Source: Cupriavidus pauculus
GTDB lineage: Bacteria; Pseudomonadota; Gammaproteobacteria; Burkholderiales; Burkholderiaceae
Direction of reading: 5' to 3'
DNA: 64,000 bases
Assembly (NCBI RefSeq): GCF_003854935.1
Contig: NZ_CP033969.1
Location: 1,054,001 to 1,118,000, forward strand
Shown here: piece after piece, positions 7,416 to 20,439 of the stretch
Numbering within the stretch: position 1 is the first letter of the stretch
Layout of the letters: each line of letters starts with the position of its first letter
Notes under the pieces: model-generated
Database searches by the model: none
What the model saw: the letters and a program-made list of their open reading frames with translations, nothing else
What the model was told of the DNA's origin: nothing
Position numbers and translations under genes: made by a program

Positions 7416-8660
7416 TCAGCGGAAGAGGTAGGCGATCCACACGGCCGCGGCCAGTCCGACCCCATCGGCGAACAGGGCACAGCCCAGGGCGTGGCGGGTA
7501 TTGCGCACGTTCACGCTGCCAAAATAGACAGCCAGCACATAGAAGGTGGTCTCGGTCGACCCCTGGATGATCGCGGCGAGCCGGCCCTGGAAGGAATCGA
7601 CGCCGTAGGTGGTCATGACGTCGACCATCAGGCCCCGGGCGCCGGCGCCGGACAGGATCTTCATCAGCCCGACCGGCAGGGCCGGGACGAAATCGGTATT
7701 GACGCCCAGCCACTGGAATCCGGCCGTCAGCGCCCGCATCGCCACGTCCATGCAGCCGCTGGCTCGGAATAATCCGATCGCTACCAGGATGGCGACCAGA
7801 TAGGGAATGATCTGCACCGCGACGCCGAAACCTTCCTTGGCGCCTTCGATGAAGGCGTCATAGACATTGACGCGCCGCAGGGCGCCGCAGACCAGGAACA
7901 ACATGATCAGCGACAGGATGAAGCCGCTGCCGGCCAGCGCCGCCATCTGGCTGACCTGGTCGGACGGGGCATGGCGCAGCCAGACGAACAGCCCGGCGAC
8001 GGCCGCGCCGGCCAGGGCGAAGGCGATCAGCACGGCAGGCTTGAACAGGTTCAGCCGCTGTACCCACGCGACGGCGAGCAGCCCGGCCAGGCAGGACGCG
8101 CCGGTGGCCAGCAGTGTCGGCAGGAAGATATCGGCCGCGTTGAATCCGACCAGCCCCTGCTTGACGGCCAGCGCCTGGCGGATGGCGATCACCGAGGTCG
8201 GAATCAGCGTCAGCCCGGCCGTGTTGAGCACGATGAACATGATCTGCGCGTTCGTCGCGGCGTCGGGCCGGCGGTTGAGGGTTTGCAGCTCGCGCATCGC
8301 GGTCAGGCCGAGCGGCGTGGCGGCGTTGTCCAGGCCAAGCATGTTGGCGGACACGTTCATCATCATCGCGCCTTGTGCCGGGTGGCCCTGGGGGACGCCC
8401 GGAAAGAAGTGCCGCAGCAGCGGGTTCATCAACCGGGCAAAGAGGTCGATCACGCCGGCGCGTTCGCCGATCCGCATGATGCCGATCCACAGGCTCATGA
8501 CGCCGGCCAGGCCCAGCGAAATCTCGAACGCGGTGCGCGCGCTGTCGAACAGGCTGGCGAGCAGGGCAGGGAAGACCGTGGCATCGCCGGCCACGAGCCG
8601 GACGCAGGCGGCCAGGAAAGACAATAGGAAGAATCCGAGCCAGACGAGGTTCAGTGCCAT
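7416..8660 (-). CDS. Fused SpmA-SpmB nucleoside-recognition (Gate domain) membrane protein
   Basis: Inner-membrane protein of 414 residues in which homologues of Bacillus SpmA and SpmB are fused into one chain. The N-terminal half has GAMMMNVSANMLGLDNAATPLG and LNTAGLTLIPTSVIAIR, the SpmA signature. The C-terminal half (from about residue 235) has IPYLVAILVAIGLFRASG and QGSTETTFYVLAVYFGSVNVRNTRHA, the SpmB signature. In non-sporulating proteobacteria such proteins are unrelated to spores and are presumed transporters or membrane scaffolds of unknown substrate. No Shine-Dalgarno is evident before ATG 8660. It is leftward and stands alone. Confidence 0.88.
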   Translation of the reverse strand: MALNLVWLGFFLLSFLAACVRLVAGDATVFPALLASLFDSARTAFEISLGLAGVMSLWIGIMRIGERAGVIDLFARLMNPLLRHFFPGVPQGHPAQGAMMMNVSANMLGLDNAATPLGLTAMRELQTLNRRPDAATNAQIMFIVLNTAGLTLIPTSVIAIRQALAVKQGLVGFNAADIFLPTLLATGASCLAGLLAVAWVQRLNLFKPAVLIAFALAGAAVAGLFVWLRHAPSDQVSQMAALAGSGFILSLIMLFLVCGALRRVNVYDAFIEGAKEGFGVAVQIIPYLVAILVAIGLFRASGCMDVAMRALTAGFQWLGVNTDFVPALPVGLMKILSGAGARGLMVDVMTTYGVDSFQGRLAAIIQGSTETTFYVLAVYFGSVNVRNTRHALGCALFADGVGLAAAVWIAYLFR

Positions 8661-8683
8661 CGACGTATATAAGGCCAGTGGAA

Positions 8684-8712
8684 GGCTTCGCCCCGCGCGG
8701 CGCGGCGAAGCC
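8684..8712 (-). other. GC-rich hairpin between the DUF488 and spmAB genes
   Basis: Perfect 9-bp inverted repeat GGCTTCGCC/GGCGAAGCC with an 11-base loop. It lies 22 bases beyond the stop of the leftward DUF488 gene but has no T-run, so it is at best a weak terminator. Confidence 0.4.
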
Positions 8713-8733
8713 TCGCATCATAGCCTGCCCGTC

Positions 8734-9120
8734 CTAGGCGATGTCGGCGCCGCGTTCAGCCAGTAACGCGCGGAGGATCGAGCGATGGCAGTGAGATTCG
8801 TCCTCGCAATAGCAACCGAGCGAAAAATTGGTCTGGTGGGAGAAGGCGGCGAGCAGGTCCAGCGTGCGGCTGGCGTCGGGCTGCGCCATCTCGGCACGAA
8901 ACTGCCTCTCGAACGCCCGCCACGCCTTGGGATCCTTTGCCGCCTGCGCCTGGGCCACCAGGTCGGCGGAGGGCGACAGCACCGGGTACCAGACGTCATA
9001 GAAATCGCGGCTGGCGAACTCGGCCTTGGGCACGCCGCGCGGCGGCCGTCGCACGGTGCCCATGCGCAGCCCTTCGTCCGCGGCACGCGCTTCGCCAAGC
9101 CTGACGATGCGGATGGCCAT
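8734..9120 (-). CDS. DUF488 family protein
   Basis: Protein of 128 residues belonging to DUF488, a small cytoplasmic family of unknown function. Seen: IRIVRLGEARAADEGLR at the start, DFYDVWYPVLSPS, and the family's C-terminal cysteine/histidine signature LGCYCEDESHCHRSIL. The start at ATG 9120 is supported by AAGGAG seven bases upstream. It is leftward, divergent from the rRNA operon, and no functional partner is adjacent. Confidence 0.87.
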   Translation of the reverse strand: MAIRIVRLGEARAADEGLRMGTVRRPPRGVPKAEFASRDFYDVWYPVLSPSADLVAQAQAAKDPKAWRAFERQFRAEMAQPDASRTLDLLAAFSHQTNFSLGCYCEDESHCHRSILRALLAERGADIA

Positions 9121-9204
9121 CGGTCTGCTCCTTATTGATTCAGTGTCGGAAAGCTTATGACAGATGGCCCGGCAGGGGTCGTCTTCCCTTTTTTCAGAAA
9201 GCCC

Positions 9205-9233
9205 TTGCGCACCGCGTGGAACCCGTCTAATAT
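9205..9233 (+). promoter_or_regulatory. rrn promoter P1 (candidate)
   Basis: -35 TTGCGC (9205-9210), exactly 17 bases, -10 TAATAT (9228-9233), then a GC-rich discriminator (TCGCCCCC). A GC-rich discriminator is typical of stringently controlled stable-RNA promoters. Confidence 0.6.
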
Positions 9234-9357
9234 TCGCCCCCTCGCAACACGAACCGCGCTGCAAACGCAGCAGCGACAAGGGTTGCGGGGTCGATGGGGG
9301 TTGGAGTTGGCGAGGTTTGCCAGCGCCGGCCGGCGGAAAAAAGTTCTGCGAAACCTG

Positions 9358-9386
9358 TTGACGAAACGTTGAATGCTCTGCATAAT
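9358..9386 (+). promoter_or_regulatory. rrn promoter P2
   Basis: -35 TTGACG (9358-9363), 17 bases, -10 CATAAT (9381-9386). An A-rich stretch upstream (GGAAAAAAG, about 9335-9343) resembles an UP element. It is the better of the two matches ahead of 16S. Confidence 0.75.
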
Positions 9387-9447
9387 CTCGTTTCTCCGCT
9401 GCGACGAAATACGCAGCGACAGCGAACGGCGAAGCCGGCCCGCTGAA

Positions 9448-9458
9448 GTTCTTTAACA
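9448..9458 (+). promoter_or_regulatory. boxA antitermination site in the 16S leader
   Basis: GTTCTTTAACA matches the boxA consensus recognised by NusB-S10 on nascent rRNA. The identical sequence recurs before 23S at 11494-11504. Confidence 0.8.
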
Positions 9459-9460
9459 AC

Positions 9461-9488
9461 CAAACAACCGATAAGTGTGGGCGCTTGA
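9461..9488 (+). other. 16S RNase III processing stem, leader arm
   Basis: Complementary to 11205-11233 downstream of 16S: ACCGATAAGTGTGG pairs with CCACACTTATCGGT, and CGCTTG with CAAGCG. The pairing is near-perfect over about 27 positions, with one bulge and one wobble. It closes the whole 16S precursor. Confidence 0.75.
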
Positions 9489-9651
9489 TGGCGAACGCCG
9501 CCGGGGACTTCGGGTTCCTGGTGTTGCTTCAACAGTATCAAGTGCTCGCACAGTAAAACATGTTGGTTTGGCTCTTCGGAGCTAAGCCAGTCAGTTTTCT
9601 GAGAGTGAGCGACCGCTCGAAAGAGCGAGCCCTTCGGGGCACACAGAGATT

Positions 9652-11183
<1,532 letters not shown>

Positions 11184-11204
11184 CCAGAGGCTTGTGTTCA
11201 CAAG

Positions 11205-11233
11205 TCAAGCGTCCACACTTATCGGTTTGTTTG
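11205..11233 (+). other. 16S RNase III processing stem, trailer arm
   Basis: Pairs with 9461-9488 (see that entry). It lies between the 16S end and tRNA-Ile. Confidence 0.75.
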
Positions 11234-11247
11234 AGTGTTACAGCCAA

Positions 11248-11324
11248 GGGTCTGTAGCTCAGGTGGTTAGAGCACCGTCTTGATAAGGCGGGGGTCGTAG
11301 GTTCAAGTCCTACCAGACCCACCA
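11248..11324 (+). tRNA. tRNA-Ile (GAT)
   Basis: 77-base cloverleaf with encoded CCA. The acceptor stem GGGTCTG pairs with CAGACCC, the anticodon is GAT at 11282-11284, and the T arm is GTAGGTTCAAGTCCTAC. It is the first spacer tRNA of the rrn operon. Confidence 0.98.
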
Positions 11325-11332
11325 AGTTATCC

Positions 11333-11408
11333 GGGGGATTAGCTCAGCTGGGAGAGCACCTGCTTTGCAAGCAGGGGGTCGTCGGTTCGATCCCGTCATC
11401 CTCCACCA
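11333..11408 (+). tRNA. tRNA-Ala (TGC)
   Basis: 76-base cloverleaf with encoded CCA. The acceptor stem GGGGGAT pairs with ATCCTCC (one G-T), and the anticodon TGC is at 11366-11368. It is separated from tRNA-Ile by 8 bases, the usual Ile-Ala spacer pair. Confidence 0.98.
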
Positions 11409-11493
11409 CTTACCTTGGGGTAGTTGTCAAAGAGAAGCGCTCGGTTGCGAGTGTTTGTCTTTGGCTGTTGCCATCGAGCATGTTTGCTCGGCT

Positions 11494-11504
11494 GTTCTTT
11501 AACA
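11494..11504 (+). promoter_or_regulatory. boxA antitermination site before 23S
   Basis: GTTCTTTAACA, identical to the leader boxA at 9448-9458, in the 271-base spacer between tRNA-Ala and 23S. That spacer holds no other gene. Confidence 0.75.
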
Positions 11505-11664
11505 ATATGGGATGTAGTAAAGGTGTCGCGAGTGCGTTGATGAGGCGCGCTGCAGTACGCGATACCGGGTTGTGATTGTATCAACCAAAATGTATTTAAG
11601 TGATCGAAAGATGACTTGGAATACGGCACAAACGCGAGAACTCAGACCTGTAATGGATGTGGAG

Positions 11665-11679
11665 ACACACTCGTTATAG

Positions 11680-11686
<7 letters not shown>
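11665..11686 (+). other. 23S processing stem, 5' arm
   Basis: Pairs with 14551-14572: ACACACT...TTATAGG...TCAAG against CTTGA...CCTATAA...AGTGTGT with two mismatches. The stem closes the 23S precursor and includes the mature ends. Confidence 0.7.
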
Positions 11687-14550
<2,864 letters not shown>

Positions 14551-14559
<9 letters not shown>

Positions 14560-14572
14560 ATAACCAGTGTGT
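14551..14572 (+). other. 23S processing stem, 3' arm
   Basis: Pairs with 11665-11686 (see that entry). Confidence 0.7.
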
Positions 14573-14677
14573 TTTACCTGGTGTTCCGCTGTGCCACAGG
14601 CATACAGCACAACCCCATATCTTTACTACACCCAGATTCGCCCGCGCTGACCACACGTCAGCGCCGGCAACCCCTCA

Positions 14678-14794
14678 TGCCTGGTGACCATAGCGAGTTG
14701 GAACCACCCCTTCCCATCCCGAACAGGACCGTGAAACGACTTTGCGCCGATGATAGTGCGGACTACCCGTGTGAAAGTAGGTCATCGCCAGGCT
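14678..14794 (+). rRNA. rrf: 5S ribosomal RNA
   Basis: About 117 bases. GCCTGG at the 5' end pairs with CCAGGC at the 3' end, with the conserved CCCATCCCGAACAGG and GATGATAGTG in between. It is the last gene of the rrn operon; no distal tRNA precedes the terminator. Confidence 0.96.
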
Positions 14795-14805
14795 CTTATA
14801 CCCAG

Positions 14806-14841
14806 AACCCCCAAGCCCAAAAGCTTGGGGGTTTTGCTTTT
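14806..14841 (+). terminator. rrn operon intrinsic terminator
   Basis: Stem AACCCCCAAGC/GCTTGGGGGTT (14806-14816 with 14823-14833), loop CCAAAA, followed by TTGCTTTT. It lies 12 bases after 5S. Confidence 0.9.
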
Positions 14842-15023
14842 GCAGCGGCGAGATTGCTGGCGCCGGCCAGCCGCCATGCCGCTGCCAAAGCGCGATTTAC
14901 AAGACCCTATAGGGTGAGAGCGTCGATTTCAGATCGATGATTCTGGTCCGCACAGGGCTGCCGCCAGGCTGCCAATGCAGGCTTCCGGAGTAACCGCAAC
15001 AGCACAGCCCGCTTGGAAAGTGC

Positions 15024-15052
15024 TTGACAGCCCCGGCAAGTTAAACCATAAT
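15024..15052 (+). promoter_or_regulatory. Promoter of the tRNA-Tyr-Gly-Thr-tuf unit
   Basis: Consensus -35 TTGACA (15024-15029), 17 bases, -10 CATAAT (15047-15052). It starts RNA about 8 bases before tRNA-Tyr. It follows the rrn terminator, so the tRNA-tuf unit is transcribed separately. Confidence 0.85.
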
Positions 15053-15066
15053 CACAAGTTCTCTGC

Positions 15067-15152
15067 GGAGAGGTGCCCGAGTGGCTAAAGGGGGCAGACT
15101 GTAAATCTGTTGGCTTACGCCTACGCTGGTTCGAATCCAGCCCTCTCCACCA
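15067..15152 (+). tRNA. tRNA-Tyr (GTA)
   Basis: 86-base tRNA with a long variable arm, typical of bacterial tRNA-Tyr. GGAGAGG pairs with CCTCTCC, the anticodon is GTA (15101-15103), and CCA is encoded. Confidence 0.97.
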
Positions 15153-15201
15153 GAATGCAAGACAGCAGCCGGACTGAGCCGGTGAGGCAGGAAGTAACCG
15201 G

Positions 15202-15275
15202 GCGGGTGTAGCTCAATGGTAGAGCAGAAGCCTTCCAAGCTTACGACGAGGGTTCGATTCCCTTCACCCGCTCCA
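15202..15275 (+). tRNA. tRNA-Gly (TCC)
   Basis: 74 bases. GCGGGTG pairs with CACCCGC, the anticodon is TCC (15234-15236), and the encoded CCA is preceded by T73. Confidence 0.97.
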
Positions 15276-15312
15276 GTGCCCAGGTTGCCGTCGCAGAAGT
15301 AAGTCAAGATTC

Positions 15313-15387
<75 letters not shown>

Positions 15388-15431
15388 TCAATACCCGCAC
15401 TGGCAATTGCTACCGAGACAGGAGTCGCGAA

Positions 15432-16622
<1,191 letters not shown>

Positions 16623-16639
16623 TTTTCAGGTCGAACTGG

Positions 16640-16667
16640 CGAACGCGGCACCAACCAGTCGCGTTCG
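16640..16667 (+). other. Hairpin after the first tuf gene
   Basis: Stem CGAACGCG/CGCGTTCG with a 12-base loop, followed only by TTTGCC. It may slow transcription or form a processing site before tRNA-Trp, but is a poor terminator. Confidence 0.35.
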
Positions 16668-16710
16668 TTTGCCAGAGGGGTTGGCGTGAAGCCGGCCCTA
16701 CAGTTGTTTT

Positions 16711-16786
16711 AGGGGTATAGCTCAACTGGCAGAGCGTCGGTCTCCAAAACCGAAGGTTGGGGGTTCGATTCCCTCTGCCCCTGCCA
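16711..16786 (+). tRNA. tRNA-Trp (CCA)
   Basis: 76 bases. AGGGGTA pairs with TGCCCCT (one G-T), the anticodon is CCA (16744-16746), and CCA is encoded. It lies between tuf and secE, as in many proteobacteria. Confidence 0.97.
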
Positions 16787-16795
16787 AATCAATCA

Positions 16796-16825
16796 GCCGC
16801 GTCGCAGGAATACCTGTGACGCGGC
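16796..16825 (+). other. Stable hairpin between tRNA-Trp and secE
   Basis: GCCGCGTC-G-CAGG pairs with CCTG-T-GACGCGGC around an AATA loop: 13 pairs with one wobble. There is no T-run. It probably marks the 3' processing boundary of tRNA-Trp, or is a 5' stabiliser of the secE mRNA. Confidence 0.5.
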
Positions 16826-16844
16826 TTAGTCTCGTTTGCGAAAC

Positions 16845-17225
16845 ATGGCTAATCCCAATGTCGAAACCGTAGGCGCCTCGACCGGCAAGTGGATGCTTGT
16901 GGTCGCGGTACTCCTGGTGGTCGCCGGAGTCATCGGTTTCTACGCGCTGGCCCAGCAGCCGTCGTACGTCCGTGGCGCCGCGCTTTTTGCTGGCCTCGCC
17001 CTTGGCGTCGTGGTGGCGCTGGTCTCCGCGCCGGGCAAGGACTTTGTGGGTTTTGCGCGTGAGTCGTACCGAGAAGTTCGCAAGGTCGTCTGGCCGACGC
17101 GCAAGGAAGCCGGTCAGATGACCGGGCTCGTGTTTGCCTTCGTGGTGATCATGGCGCTGTTCCTGTGGTCGGCCGACAAGCTCATCGAGTGGGTCATCTT
17201 TTCGCTCGTCCTGGGCTGGAAATAA
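16845..17225 (+). CDS. secE: Preprotein translocase subunit SecE
   Basis: Essential membrane subunit of the SecYEG channel. Seen: 126 residues, the long three-helix form. Two hydrophobic helices lie in residues about 15-65. The conserved cytoplasmic segment FARESYREVRKVVWPTRKEA follows, then the C-terminal helix. ATG 16845 is chosen; a TTG at 16836 would add three residues. No clear Shine-Dalgarno is present. It forms an operon with nusG, 10 bases downstream. Confidence 0.96.
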   Translation: MANPNVETVGASTGKWMLVVAVLLVVAGVIGFYALAQQPSYVRGAALFAGLALGVVVALVSAPGKDFVGFARESYREVRKVVWPTRKEAGQMTGLVFAFVVIMALFLWSADKLIEWVIFSLVLGWK

Positions 17226-17235
17226 GAGGTAGCAC

Positions 17236-17817
17236 ATGACGGATAACGCTCAGCAGGAAACCACGGCCGCAGAATCGCCCGCTTCGAAGAAGCGCTGGTA
17301 CGTGGTGCACGCCTACTCCGGCATGGAAAAGAGCGTGCAGCGCGCGCTGCAGGAGCGCATCGAGCGCGCCGAGATGCAGGACAAGTTCGGCCGCATCCTG
17401 GTGCCCTCCGAAGAAGTGGTCGAGATCAAGGGCGGCCACAAGTCCGTGACCGAGCGTCGTTTCTTCCCCGGCTACGTGCTGGTGGAAATGGAAATGACCG
17501 ACGAGACGTGGCACCTGGTGAAGAACACCAGCAAGGTGACCGGTTTCGTGGGCGGCGCACGCAATCGCCCGAGCCCGATCTCGCAGCGGGAAGTGGACAA
17601 GATCATGACCCAGATGCAGGAAGGGGTCGAGAAGCCGCGTCCCAAGACGCTGTTCGAAGTGGGCGAGATGGTCCGCGTCAAGGACGGCCCGTTCACAGAC
17701 TTCAACGGTAACGTCGAGGAAGTGAACTACGAAAAGTCGCGCCTGCGCGTGACGGTCACGATCTTCGGACGTGCCACGCCGGTGGAGCTCGAGTTCGGCC
17801 AGGTCGAGAAGGTTTAA
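17236..17817 (+). CDS. nusG: Transcription antitermination factor NusG
   Basis: Binds RNA polymerase, suppresses pausing and links it to Rho or ribosomal S10. Seen: 193 residues with the NGN domain ([17 protein letters not shown], then [12 protein letters not shown]) and the C-terminal KOW domain ([18 protein letters not shown]). About 15 extra residues precede the NGN core compared with E. coli. It sits in the conserved position between secE and rplK. Confidence 0.97.
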   Translation: MTDNAQQETTAAESPASKKRWYVVHAYSGMEKSVQRALQERIERAEMQDKFGRILVPSEEVVEIKGGHKSVTERRFFPGYVLVEMEMTDETWHLVKNTSKVTGFVGGARNRPSPISQREVDKIMTQMQEGVEKPRPKTLFEVGEMVRVKDGPFTDFNGNVEEVNYEKSRLRVTVTIFGRATPVELEFGQVEKV

Positions 17818-17934
17818 GGATTTTGTCCGGCGCAGCCCCTGAGGCGGCGCCGGGCGGATGGAGCGGTCCGCAAGGGCGCTCAAGAGGAGCGTGAGGTCAT
17901 GCCCGGCATGACGATAGCGCGTTACGACTCAACA

Positions 17935-17963
17935 GGATCTGATTCCGCAACAGGAACGGATCC
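17935..17963 (+). promoter_or_regulatory. Candidate L1-binding leader hairpin before rplK
   Basis: Two short helices, GGATC/GATCC and TTCC/GGAA, separated by an asymmetric TGA/CG internal loop and capped by GCAACA, just upstream of the rplK Shine-Dalgarno. L1 is known to repress the L11 operon in other bacteria by binding a helix-internal loop-helix near rplK. The assignment is by position and shape only. Confidence 0.35.
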
Positions 17964-17977
17964 GGATTGGAGTAGAG

Positions 17978-18409
17978 ATGGCCAAGAAGATCATTGGCTT
18001 TATCAAGCTGCAGATTCCGGCTGGTAAGGCAAATCCCTCCCCGCCCGTTGGTCCCGCACTGGGTCAGCGTGGTCTGAACATCATGGAGTTCTGCAAGGCG
18101 TTCAACGCCCAGACCCAGGGTATGGAACCCGGTCTGCCGGTGCCGGTGGTGATTACCGCCTTCGCCGACAAGAGCTTCACGTTCGTGATGAAGTCGCCCC
18201 CGGCGACCGTGCTGATCAAGAAGGCAGCCGGCCTGACCAAGGGTTCGGCCAAGCCGCATACCGACAAGGTTGGCAAGATCACCCGCGCTCAGGCTGAAGA
18301 AATCGCGAAGGCCAAGAACGCCGATCTCACCGCTGCCGATCTCGAGGCCGCCGTGCGTACGATCGCTGGTTCGGCGCGTTCGATGGGCATCACCGTGGAG
18401 GGTCTGTAA
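17978..18409 (+). CDS. rplK: 50S ribosomal protein L11 (uL11)
   Basis: Binds the GTPase-associated centre of 23S rRNA and is needed for RelA activation. Seen: 143 residues, start [20 protein letters not shown], the proline-rich [11 protein letters not shown] that contacts thiostrepton-type antibiotics, and the C-terminal RNA-binding domain ending [21 protein letters not shown] precedes ATG 17978. The stop abuts the rplA start codon directly. Confidence 0.98.
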   Translation: MAKKIIGFIKLQIPAGKANPSPPVGPALGQRGLNIMEFCKAFNAQTQGMEPGLPVPVVITAFADKSFTFVMKSPPATVLIKKAAGLTKGSAKPHTDKVGKITRAQAEEIAKAKNADLTAADLEAAVRTIAGSARSMGITVEGL

Positions 18410-19105
18410 ATGGCTAAGGTTTCGAAGCGCGTCGCCGCCAACAAGGCGAAGATCGAGCGCACCAAGTTCTACCCGATCGACGAGGCCCTGAGCCTGGTCA
18501 AGAGCTGCGCCTCGGCGAAGTTCGACGAGTCGATCGACGTGTCCGTGCAACTGGGCATCGACGCCAAGAAGTCGGACCAGGTTGTCCGTGGTTCCGTCGT
18601 GCTGCCGGCCGGTACCGGCAAGAGCGTCCGCGTGGCCGTGTTCGCCCAGGGCGACAAGGCTGAAGCCGCCAAGGCTGCTGGCGCCGACGTGGTGGGCATG
18701 GAAGACCTGGCCGAGCAAGTCAAGGCCGGTAACCTGAACTTCGACGTCGTGATCGCCTCGCCGGACACGATGCGTATCGTCGGTACGCTGGGCCAGATCC
18801 TGGGCCCGCGCGGCCTGATGCCGAACCCGAAGGTTGGCACCGTGACGCCGGACGTCGCCCAGGCCGTGAAGAACGCCAAGGCTGGTCAGGTGCAGTTCCG
18901 TGTCGACAAGGCCGGTATCATCCACGCCACCATCGGCCGCCGCTCGTTCGAAGACGCTGCGCTGAAGAGCAACCTGAGCGCCCTGCTGGACGCCCTGGTC
19001 AAGGCCAAGCCGGCCACGAGCAAGGGTGTGTACCTGCGCAAGGTCGCCGTGTCGTCCACGATGGGCGTTGGCGTCCGCGTCGAACAGACCTCGCTGGCAG
19101 CCTGA
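18410..19105 (+). CDS. rplA: 50S ribosomal protein L1 (uL1)
   Basis: L1-stalk protein that moves with deacylated tRNA and represses its own operon. Seen: 231 residues with [20 protein letters not shown], the central [12 protein letters not shown] and the C-terminal [18 protein letters not shown]. It begins immediately after the rplK stop, indicating translational coupling. Confidence 0.98.
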   Translation: MAKVSKRVAANKAKIERTKFYPIDEALSLVKSCASAKFDESIDVSVQLGIDAKKSDQVVRGSVVLPAGTGKSVRVAVFAQGDKAEAAKAAGADVVGMEDLAEQVKAGNLNFDVVIASPDTMRIVGTLGQILGPRGLMPNPKVGTVTPDVAQAVKNAKAGQVQFRVDKAGIIHATIGRRSFEDAALKSNLSALLDALVKAKPATSKGVYLRKVAVSSTMGVGVRVEQTSLAA

Positions 19106-19482
19106 GCTGACGGCAACCGCCTGACCGGAACCCGATAACGCCGGCCAGGGGAAGAATTGAGGATCGCGGCGGCGCCGCGATCGTCGCAAGGCTTTGGGCA
19201 GTGGCATCAGCCAGGCAGATTTGCCGGGCAGGTGTTGCTGGTTATCAAAGACCGCTGGTGTTCACACCGCGACGGCTCTGCCGACGCAGCGTGGACTTAA
19301 TCGGTCGGCCCTTGCGGGGCTTGCCCCGATGGCCGCCGGCCCGCCAGCGCAGATGGCGCACCCGAAGGGATTGATGATGCCGGAGCATTCCGGCGGATTC
19401 GGGCCAATCGGACGCCGTTCGTTTGGACTGATGCGTGAGGCGACGGGCAACCGCCGCATTCGCATCGTTTTGGAGCTTAACC
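19106..19482 (+). promoter_or_regulatory. rplA-rplJ intergenic leader, candidate L10 autoregulatory RNA
   Basis: 377 bases without a gene. A perfect 9-bp hairpin GATCGCGGC/GCCGCGATC lies at 19162-19182. Near the end an extended hairpin forms: GATGCG (19430-19435) pairs with CGCATC (19461-19466), and inside it GGCG (19439-19442) pairs with CGCC (19452-19455), across an asymmetric TGA/GCATT internal loop. The L10-L12 complex is known to bind a kink-turn-containing leader at this position in many bacteria, so this is a likely counterpart. I see no secure promoter. Confidence 0.5.
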
Positions 19483-20004
19483 GTGCCACTCAATATTGAA
19501 GATAAGAAGGCCGTCGTTGCTGAGGTTTCGGCGCAAGTCGCCAAGGCCCAGACCATCGTCGTGGCCGAATATCGCGGCATTACGGTTGGCGATCTGACCA
19601 AGCTGCGTGCTACCGCTCGTCAGCAAGGCGTGTACCTGCGCGTTCTGAAGAATACGCTGGCTCGCCGTGCCGTCGAAGGTACGCCGTTTGCAGGCCTCGC
19701 AGAGCAGATGACGGGTCCGCTGATCTACGGTATTTCCGAAGATGCAGTGGCCTCGGCCAAGGTTCTGAACGACTTTGCCAAGACCAACGACAAGCTGGTC
19801 CTGCGCGCAGGGTCGTACAACGGCAACGTTCTCGATGCTGGCGCCGTCAAGGCCCTGGCTTCGATCCCGAGCCGCGACGAACTGATCGCTCAGCTGCTTG
19901 GCGTGATGCAGGCGCCGGTGTCGGGCTTCGCCCGTCTGCTGGCCGCGCTGGCTGCCAAGAACGCCGAAGGCGCTCCCGCGGAAGCGGAAGCCCCGGCTGC
20001 CTGA
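19483..20004 (+). CDS. rplJ: 50S ribosomal protein L10 (uL10)
   Basis: Stalk base that anchors L7/L12 dimers. Seen: [37 protein letters not shown] and a C-terminal helix for L12 binding ([20 protein letters not shown]), followed by an Ala/Glu tail. I chose GTG 19483, giving 173 residues, because the family starts here and TGGAG lies 7 bases upstream. The in-frame extension to 19435 runs through the leader structure and is not conserved in character. Confidence 0.97.
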   Translation: MPLNIEDKKAVVAEVSAQVAKAQTIVVAEYRGITVGDLTKLRATARQQGVYLRVLKNTLARRAVEGTPFAGLAEQMTGPLIYGISEDAVASAKVLNDFAKTNDKLVLRAGSYNGNVLDAGAVKALASIPSRDELIAQLLGVMQAPVSGFARLLAALAAKNAEGAPAEAEAPAA

Positions 20005-20064
20005 GCTGCCGCATAGACAGATCGCAATACCGATCCCGAATCAAATCTAGTAGGAGTAATCCAA

Positions 20065-20439
20065 ATGGCAATCACTAAAGACGACATCCTGGAAGCCGTT
20101 GGCGCGATGTCCGTGATGGAACTGAACGACCTGGTCAAGGCGTTCGAAGAGAAGTTTGGCGTGTCGGCTGCTGCCATGGCTGTGGCTGCTGCCCCGGGCG
20201 CTGGCGGTGCCGCCGCTGCTGAAGAAAAGACCGAGTTCAACGTGATTCTGGCCGAAGTTGGCTCGAACAAGGTTGGCGTGATCAAGGCCGTGCGCGAGAT
20301 CACCGGTCTGGGCCTGAAGGAAGCCAAGGACCTGGTCGATGGCGCACCGAAGCCCGTCAAGGAAGGCGTGGACAAGGCTGCTGCCGACGAGGCCAAGAAG
20401 AAGCTGGAAGAAGCCGGCGCCAAGGTCGACGTCAAGTAA
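20065..20439 (+). CDS. rplL: 50S ribosomal protein L7/L12 (bL12)
   Basis: Stalk protein that recruits and stimulates translational GTPases. Seen: 124 residues with the N-terminal dimerisation part ([20 protein letters not shown]), a very Ala/Gly-rich hinge (about residues 35-53) and the C-terminal domain with [20 protein letters not shown] and [19 protein letters not shown] precedes ATG 20065. Confidence 0.98.
   Translation: MAITKDDILEAVGAMSVMELNDLVKAFEEKFGVSAAAMAVAAAPGAGGAAAAEEKTEFNVILAEVGSNKVGVIKAVREITGLGLKEAKDLVDGAPKPVKEGVDKAAADEAKKKLEEAGAKVDVK

Larger units (their letters stand above)
9121..9651. other. rRNA operon control region and 16S leader
   Basis: Stretch of 531 bases without a protein gene. 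It holds two tandem rightward promoters (9205-9233 and 9358-9386), a boxA antitermination site (9448-9458) and the leader arm of the 16S processing stem (9461-9488). The rest is a structured leader up to the mature 16S end, including a hairpin-rich stretch near 9608-9640 (CGCTCGAAAGAGCG). Confidence 0.8.
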
